Positions 28,966-33,426 of a stretch of DNA of 33,426 nucleotides are shown piece after piece. The notes below the pieces were generated by a model. It worked only from the letters and a program-made list of their open reading frames with translations. It was not told the origin of the DNA and made no database searches. A program made the translations under genes and the position numbers. The DNA lies in NCBI GenBank assembly GCA_038215095.1, contig JBBQRG010000031.1, forward strand, positions 1-33,426, written 5' to 3'. Origin of the DNA: DATACN01 sp038215095 (GTDB lineage: Bacteria; Actinomycetota; Thermoleophilia; Solirubrobacterales; Thermoleophilaceae). Numbering within the stretch: the first letter of the stretch is position 1; each line of letters opens with the position of its first letter.

Positions 28966-29961
28966 GGCCTCGCGGCCGCCCTCGCCGTCCTCCTCGGCCC
29001 CCTCACGCACGTTGCGCATGCGCTCGTCGCGCTTCTCCTCGGAGTCGGGATCGTTCCGGTCGGCCCTGAGCGACAGCGCGATCCCGACCGCGAAGGCCAC
29101 GGCGATCACGGCCAGGCTGGTCAGCGGGCCGACGTGCGCGAAGTCCTCGGTGAGCAGCTTGAGCGCCACCAGCCCGAGCACCACGGCGATCGTCTCGTCC
29201 AGGAAGCGAAAGCGGGCGATGAGGCTCTCCACGAGCACGAACAGCGCGCGCAGGCCGAGCAGGGCGAACACGTTGCCCATCCAGATCAGGAAGGGATCGG
29301 TCGTGATGGCGAAGGCGGCCGGGATCGAATCGATCGCGAAGGCCACGTCGGCGAAGATGATCGCCACCAGGCAGAGGAACAGCGGCGTTGCGAAGCGCTT
29401 GCCGCCGTCCTTGATGAACCAGCGCTTGCCGTCCAGCTCGTTGCTGACCGGGTACACGCGGCGGACCAGCCGCACCATCAGGTTGCGGTCGGGGTCCACG
29501 TTCTCCTCCACCCCGCTGTACACGCGGTAGGCCAGCACCAGCAGCAGCGCACCGAGCAGGTAGACCAGGAAGTGGAACTCGCGGAGGAGGGCGGTGCCGC
29601 CGAGGATGAATCCGGCGCGCAGCACGAGGGCGCCGACGATGCCCCAATACAACAGCCGCGGCCGCCGCACGTAGGGCACGCCGAAGTACGTGAACAGCAG
29701 CAGGAACACGAACAGGTTGTCGAGCGAGAGCGAGCGCTCGATCAGGTAGACCGTCGTGTACTGCACGGCGTTGTGGGCGCCCTCGAAGGCCCAGACGACG
29801 AGCGACACCAGCAGGCCCAGCACGAACCAGCCGACCGACCAGATCGCCGACTCGCGGAAGCTCGGGTCGCCCCCACGGGCGAAGTAGTGCAGGTCGAGCC
29901 AGAGGAACACGAACAGGGCAGCCACGAGCGCAGCCCACGGGGCGATGTCGGCCAGGACCAT
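28915..29961 (-). CDS. TerC/Alx family integral membrane protein
   Basis: 348-residue membrane protein with eight or nine hydrophobic segments and both family motifs: ERSLSLDNLFVFLLLFTYF and FADVAFAIDSIPAAFAITTD, whose acidic residues are implicated in metal transport. Members act in manganese efflux or in metalation of exported proteins. The C-terminus is a charged Gly-rich tail that overlaps the end of the lysE-like gene by 51 nt. ATG 29961 has TACGGT (29974-29969) 7 nt upstream and no Shine-Dalgarno. The gap to the divergent gene is only 23 bp, leaving no room for a yybP-ykoY leader. Confidence 0.9.
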   Translation of the reverse strand: MVLADIAPWAALVAALFVFLWLDLHYFARGGDPSFRESAIWSVGWFVLGLLVSLVVWAFEGAHNAVQYTTVYLIERSLSLDNLFVFLLLFTYFGVPYVRRPRLLYWGIVGALVLRAGFILGGTALLREFHFLVYLLGALLLVLAYRVYSGVEENVDPDRNLMVRLVRRVYPVSNELDGKRWFIKDGGKRFATPLFLCLVAIIFADVAFAIDSIPAAFAITTDPFLIWMGNVFALLGLRALFVLVESLIARFRFLDETIAVVLGLVALKLLTEDFAHVGPLTSLAVIAVAFAVGIALSLRADRNDPDSEEKRDERMRNVREGAEEDGEGGREASGVGGGAVGQQPGESQ

Positions 29962-29968
29962 CTCTAGG

Positions 29969-29978
29969 ACCGTACCCT
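29969..29978. promoter_or_regulatory. Overlapping divergent -10 boxes of two leaderless genes
   Basis: The minus-strand TACGGT (29974-29969) precedes the terC ATG (29961) by 7 nt. The plus-strand TACCCT (29973-29978) precedes the reductase ATG (29985) by 6 nt. The boxes share two base pairs, so the two polymerases would exclude each other. Confidence 0.5.
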
Positions 29979-29984
29979 GTGGTC

Positions 29985-31124
29985 ATGGCGGTTCCGGCAC
30001 ACTCGGCGGTTGGCACTTGGAGCGGCGGGCGCTTCATGCACTTCGGCGAGCCGATCGACGACGAACGCATGGCCGCGCTGCTGCGCCCGCGCGGCGTGAG
30101 CACGCTGCTGACGGCAGACGCCTATGGGGCCGGCGAGGCCGACTCGCTGCTGGGCCGTGCCCTCCAGGGGGTATCGCGCGACGACTACGCGCTGGTGGGC
30201 GCCATCGGCCACGACTTCTACGAGGGCGAGCGCGACGGCCCGCGCGGCTTCCCGCGCTTCACCGATGCGCGGCTGCGCGGCCCCGATGGCTACCGCGACT
30301 ACCTGCGGATGGCCACCGAGCGCAGCCTCGAGCGCTGCGGAGCTGACGCGTTCGACGTGCTGCTGCTGCACAACCCCGACCGCTTCGGCTTCGAGCGCCC
30401 CGAGGTCTGGGAGGCGCTCCGCGAGCTGCGCGACGACGGCCTGGCCGGCGCGCTGGGCCTGGCTCCCGGACCGGCGAACGGCTTCACGCTCGACGTGATC
30501 GGCTGCCTGGAGCGCTACGGCGACCTGATCGACTGGGCGATGCTGATCCTGAACCCGCTGGAGCCCTGGCCCGGCGAGCTGGCGCTGGGCGCCTGCGCGC
30601 GCCACGACGTGAAGGTGATCACCCGCGTCGTGGACTACGGCGGCCTGTTCTGGGACGACGTGCTGCCCGGGCACGAGTTCCCCCAGCACGACCACCGGCG
30701 CTTCCGCCCCGAGGGCTGGGTCGAGGCCGGCAGGGACAAGCTGGAACGCATGCGGCCGATCGCCGAGCGGCACGAGCTGACGCCGCTGCAGCTGGCCTGC
30801 CAGTGGAACCTCGCCCACCCGGCCGTGAAGTGCGTGGCCCCCACGCTGATCCAGGAGGCCGGCGCCGACGCGCGGCCGATCGAGGACAAGCGCGCGGAGC
30901 TGGAGGCCCTGCCGGCGGAGCTGTGCCTCTCGGCCGAGGAGGTCGAGTCGATCCGCGAGCTGGGCGACAACACCGGCTCGATGCTGCTCAAGGGCGCAAG
31001 CCCCGACCACGACGAGGAGTCAGCTGACCGCTGGCCGCTCGGCTCGGGGCAGGCGGAGCTGGCGCAGCGCTTCGGGATCGACCCCGAGCGCGACCTACGC
31101 CGCTCGACGCCGGCCGCCGCCTAG
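29985..31124 (+). CDS. Aldo/keto reductase-like protein lacking the catalytic lysine
   Basis: 379 residues with the (beta/alpha)8 layout of aldo/keto reductases: LLTADAYGAGEADSLLGRAL (Asp and Tyr of the tetrad), VLLLHNPD (His), and QLACQWNLAHPAVKCVAPTL in the C-terminal half. The strand that normally carries the catalytic Lys (ATK-V-G) reads YALVGAIGHDFYEG, so the Lys is absent. This seems to be a distinct subfamily that may catalyse another reaction. ATG 29985 is taken over GTG 29979 because TACCCT sits 6 nt before it. The stop interlocks with the convergent lipoprotein stop in one CTAG (31121-31124). Confidence 0.82.
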   Translation: MAVPAHSAVGTWSGGRFMHFGEPIDDERMAALLRPRGVSTLLTADAYGAGEADSLLGRALQGVSRDDYALVGAIGHDFYEGERDGPRGFPRFTDARLRGPDGYRDYLRMATERSLERCGADAFDVLLLHNPDRFGFERPEVWEALRELRDDGLAGALGLAPGPANGFTLDVIGCLERYGDLIDWAMLILNPLEPWPGELALGACARHDVKVITRVVDYGGLFWDDVLPGHEFPQHDHRRFRPEGWVEAGRDKLERMRPIAERHELTPLQLACQWNLAHPAVKCVAPTLIQEAGADARPIEDKRAELEALPAELCLSAEEVESIRELGDNTGSMLLKGASPDHDEESADRWPLGSGQAELAQRFGIDPERDLRRSTPAAA

Positions 31125-32185
31125 CGCTGCAGCAGCTGGGCGCAGCGCTGAAGCGCCTCGGCGTCGTTGGCCTTGGCCTTCTCCAGGCAGTTGCTGTAGT
31201 CCTTGAAGGCCTTCTGCGAGGGGCCGGTGGTGGCCGTCGGAGGCGTGGTGTTCCCCTCGGGTCCCGCTCCTCCCCCGCCGGCCAGGCCCTTGAGCCCCCC
31301 GGTGCCCAGCGAGTTCGTCAGGTCCGAGAGCGGGCGCGCCTTCGCGGGCGCCTCGATCTTCTGCTTGGCGTTCACCCTGTGGAACTCGATCGAGAACTCC
31401 AGCGAGCCGCTCTGCACCCCGCCGACGGTCGACTGGTCCTTCTTCGGCACCGTCACCTGGAGGCGGCCGGCCACACGGCGGATCGTGTCGTCGTCCTTGC
31501 CCACGTACACGTCGAACGTCGGGTCCTTGACCACGCTGGCGATCGCGTCGATGTCCTGCTTGCGCAGGGGCTGAGGGGGCGCCTGGCCGGTGGCCCCGCC
31601 GATCGCGCCCCCTGAGCGCTTCACGAAGCGGTTCAGGTCGCTCAGCACCGCCGGAACGTCGAGCGTGCCCGACACGTGCGTGGTGTTCACCCCGCCTATC
31701 TTCTCGTCGCCGCGGTCGCGCGCCTTGCCCAGCCAGGAGCGCGGGTCGAGCCCCACCGACTTCAGCGAGCGGCTGCCGCCCTTCTTGGTCGCCAGCGAGC
31801 GGTTGGCCTTGCGCACCTCAGCGGCCGGCTGCTCGTAGTACACGTCCTGGAACTTCACGAAGGCGCGGTCGCCGGTGGACAGGAAGCCCGTCTGCACGGT
31901 CTGGCCGCCGCCCGTGCCCACCTGCAGCGACAGGTCGGCGGAGGGGAGCTTGCCCTTGTTTCCCTCGAAGGGGCCGCTGGCCTTGATCCGGATCGGCTTC
32001 TCCAGCGAGCTGACCCCGTTGATCTGGAGCGTCGCGTCGAGGTTCATGTCGGCGCTGTGGATGGGGCGCGCGAAGGCCACGTCGAGCACGCTCTGGGCGT
32101 CCTCCCTGTTGCTGCCGCCACCGCAAGATGCCAGGCAGAGGCCGCTTACGGCGAAGGAGATCAGCAGCGCTGCGGCGAAACGCAC
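31121..32185 (-). CDS. LppX/LprAFG-like lipoprotein
   Basis: 354-residue exported lipoprotein. Lipobox LASC with Cys20-21 region after a short hydrophobic signal (MRFAAALLISFAVSGLCLAS). The body matches the half-barrel lipid-carrier style of LprG/LppX: DATLQINGVSSLEKPIRIKA, repeated beta strands, GGVNTTHVSGTLDVPAVLSD and DPTFDVYVGKDDDTIRRVAG. Such proteins carry lipids or lipoglycans across the envelope of mycobacteria-related actinobacteria. The end is a Gly/Pro/Thr-rich spacer and a small helix with two Cys (NCLEKAKANDAEALQRCAQL). GTG 32185 has TACCCT (32199-32194) 8 nt upstream, a leaderless layout. Confidence 0.83.
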   Translation of the reverse strand: MRFAAALLISFAVSGLCLASCGGGSNREDAQSVLDVAFARPIHSADMNLDATLQINGVSSLEKPIRIKASGPFEGNKGKLPSADLSLQVGTGGGQTVQTGFLSTGDRAFVKFQDVYYEQPAAEVRKANRSLATKKGGSRSLKSVGLDPRSWLGKARDRGDEKIGGVNTTHVSGTLDVPAVLSDLNRFVKRSGGAIGGATGQAPPQPLRKQDIDAIASVVKDPTFDVYVGKDDDTIRRVAGRLQVTVPKKDQSTVGGVQSGSLEFSIEFHRVNAKQKIEAPAKARPLSDLTNSLGTGGLKGLAGGGGAGPEGNTTPPTATTGPSQKAFKDYSNCLEKAKANDAEALQRCAQLLQR

Positions 32186-32256
32186 GGAGGCGCAGGGTAC
32201 TAGTCAGCCTGCAGGCGAAACGCAACTTACGGACCCGGGGACGGTTGCACGTGGAG

Positions 32257-33426
32257 ATGTCGAGGACGAGGCTCATCTGGGCGCTCGCGGGCGCGCTCTC
32301 GGCCGTGGCGCTCGCGGCCGGGCCGGCCCAGGCGGGCCCAGTGATCGTGGTGAGCGGCGACCACGCCGTGAAGACCGACGACCCGGCCGTGCCCTCCAAG
32401 GCGGAGACCTACATGCGCGGGAGCCGCACGGCCAGGCCTGTGGCTGTGGCTTCCAGCCGGCGCGGCACGAAGGCGGTCTCCAAGGCGCTCAGGACGGCCT
32501 TGAAGAAGCATTCGATCTCACGCACGCGCTACGACAGCTACCGGCGCACCTACAGCCGCGCGCGCTCGGCCGTCCGCAAGCTGCGCGGGGCCCGGCGCGC
32601 CCAGCTCGGCTACGTGATCGCGGCGCTCGAGAGCGTGGCGCTGCGCCGCAAGCTCACGGCCAGCCGCATGCCCTCCGAGTTCGTGCAGCTGCTTCGCAAC
32701 ACCGTCTACTGGCCGTCGCTGCCCTATCCCGCGAGCGGCGACCAGGTGAGCTTCAAGGGCAGCGGGGTGCTCTACCAGTACTACCCCGGCCGCGGCCTCC
32801 AGCTTCAACCGCTCTCGACCTTCAAGAAGGCGAACAACATGCATGGGGCCTGCACGAAGCACACCGGCCCGTGCGACACGGCCGGCCTCAGGCGACTGCT
32901 CGACGAGATGACCGCGTTGGCGGTGCGGCGCTCGAGGAGCTTCATTGCCTGGGAGTACATGTTCAGCTTCGACGGCGGCACGCCGCCCTGGATGAGCGGC
33001 ATGGCCCAGGCCACCGCGATCCAGGCCTACGGGCGCGCCTCCGAGCTGCTGGGCCGGCCGGGCTACGTGACGACCGCCAAGAAGGCGCTGCCCGCCTTCA
33101 AGGTCGCGCCGCCGGTGGGCGTGCGCACGCGCGGCCCGCGCGGCGGGGTGACCTATCTCCAGTACTCGTTCGCGCCGCGGCTGTACATCTTCAACGCCTT
33201 CCTGCAGTCGCTGATCGGTCTGTACGACTTCAGCCAGATCACCGGCGACCAGACCGCGCTCGCCCGCTACAACGAGGCCGAGCCGGAGGCGCGCCGCATG
33301 ATCCCGTTCAGCGACCTGGGCGACTGGACGCTCTACAACTACCGCGGCCACGAGGCGAACGCGAACTACCACGAGCTCCTGCGCGAGTTCCTGGCCAGCA
33401 TGTGCTCGCGCAAGCTCGGCGAGATC
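32257..33426 (+). CDS. Exported D-glucuronyl C5-epimerase-like protein (3' end cut by window edge)
   Basis: 390 residues visible and still open at the window end. Signal peptide MSRTRLIWALAGALSAVALA, ending near AQA. A basic helical region follows to about 130, then the C5-epimerase C-terminal fold: YQYYPGRGLQLQPLSTFKKA, AWEYMFSFDGGTPPWMSGMA, a run of alpha/alpha repeats, and SFAPRLYIFNAFLQSLIGLY. In animals and some bacteria this family inverts C5 of glucuronate within polysaccharides; here it would act outside the membrane on an unknown glycan. ATG 32257 is chosen over GTG 32251, two codons earlier; no strong ribosome site is seen. Confidence 0.8.
   Translation, partial: MSRTRLIWALAGALSAVALAAGPAQAGPVIVVSGDHAVKTDDPAVPSKAETYMRGSRTARPVAVASSRRGTKAVSKALRTALKKHSISRTRYDSYRRTYSRARSAVRKLRGARRAQLGYVIAALESVALRRKLTASRMPSEFVQLLRNTVYWPSLPYPASGDQVSFKGSGVLYQYYPGRGLQLQPLSTFKKANNMHGACTKHTGPCDTAGLRRLLDEMTALAVRRSRSFIAWEYMFSFDGGTPPWMSGMAQATAIQAYGRASELLGRPGYVTTAKKALPAFKVAPPVGVRTRGPRGGVTYLQYSFAPRLYIFNAFLQSLIGLYDFSQITGDQTALARYNEAEPEARRMIPFSDLGDWTLYNYRGHEANANYHELLREFLASMCSRKLGEI

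Noticed and set aside
29962..29984. yybP-ykoY manganese riboswitch upstream of terC
   Set aside because: Only 23 bp separate terC from the divergent gene, too little for that structure on an unshared leader.
1..33426. Mobile elements, phage genes, toxin-antitoxin or CRISPR-type defence systems
   Set aside because: No transposase, integrase, repeat-spacer array or restriction/nuclease gene is recognisable; codon use is uniform apart from the small decay zone at 8.59-9.86 kb.

Overview
The window is about 33.4 kb of very GC-rich bacterial chromosome. It has dense, short-spaced operons, many GTG starts and near-total G/C at third codon positions. The gene set (tilS-hpt-ftsH, a mycobacterium-like galE2/acyltransferase pair, acyl-CoA beta-oxidation genes, an LppX/LprG-like lipoprotein, a MerR-linked class III cyclase) and the many leaderless TANNNT-start arrangements point to a high-GC actinobacterium. 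My best guess is a deep lineage such as Thermoleophilia/Solirubrobacterales. That is an impression from gene content; I could not run a search. I see no tRNA, rRNA, CRISPR array, transposase or integrase.

Layout. 1-3.7 kb (minus): cyclase, tilS, hpt, ftsH (cut by the window edge). 3.75-5.76 kb (plus): two-domain SDR / acyl reductase-like enzyme. 5.76-6.09 kb: non-coding stretch with a terminator, a nested palindrome and a promoter-driven structured RNA candidate. 6.09-8.56 kb: divergent TetR and an NTF2-like/zinc alcohol dehydrogenase operon with a shared operator. 8.59-9.86 kb: decay zone with a MocR remnant and a frameshifted NTF2-like gene. 9.86-12.2 kb (minus): coiled-coil protein, SDR, acyltransferase. 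12.2-13.4 kb: purine nucleoside phosphorylase and a convergent phasin-like protein. 13.4-16.9 kb: a three-domain peptidoglycan hydrolase behind a leader that folds into a kink-turn three-way junction, then an unknown gene. 17.0-19.2 kb: small protein, GNAT, PLP decarboxylase, terminator. 19.2-24.9 kb (minus): acyl-CoA dehydrogenase, a hypothetical gene, PadR-SRPBCC, and a 3-hydroxyacyl-CoA dehydrogenase / enoyl-CoA hydratase / sirtuin operon. 24.9-26.9 kb: micro membrane protein, two small proteins and a Ca2+/H+ antiporter. 26.9-29.0 kb: clpP divergent from an SRPBCC-ArsR-LysE operon through two palindromic operators. 28.9-33.4 kb: TerC, an aldo/keto reductase-like protein, a lipoprotein, and a partial D-glucuronyl C5-epimerase-like protein.

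Themes. Genes for acyl-CoA and lipid turnover (dehydrogenase, hydratase, acyl reductase-like SDR, acyltransferase, phasin-like protein) are scattered through the window with local regulators (TetR, PadR, ArsR). Several gene pairs are translationally coupled by 1-4 nt stop/start overlaps, and five convergent pairs overlap at their 3' ends. The most interesting unexplained items are the kink-turn leader before the wall hydrolase (13477-13548), the promoter-driven structured RNA at about 5947-6076, and two genes whose reading frames begin at a GTAG overlap with no conventional start codon.
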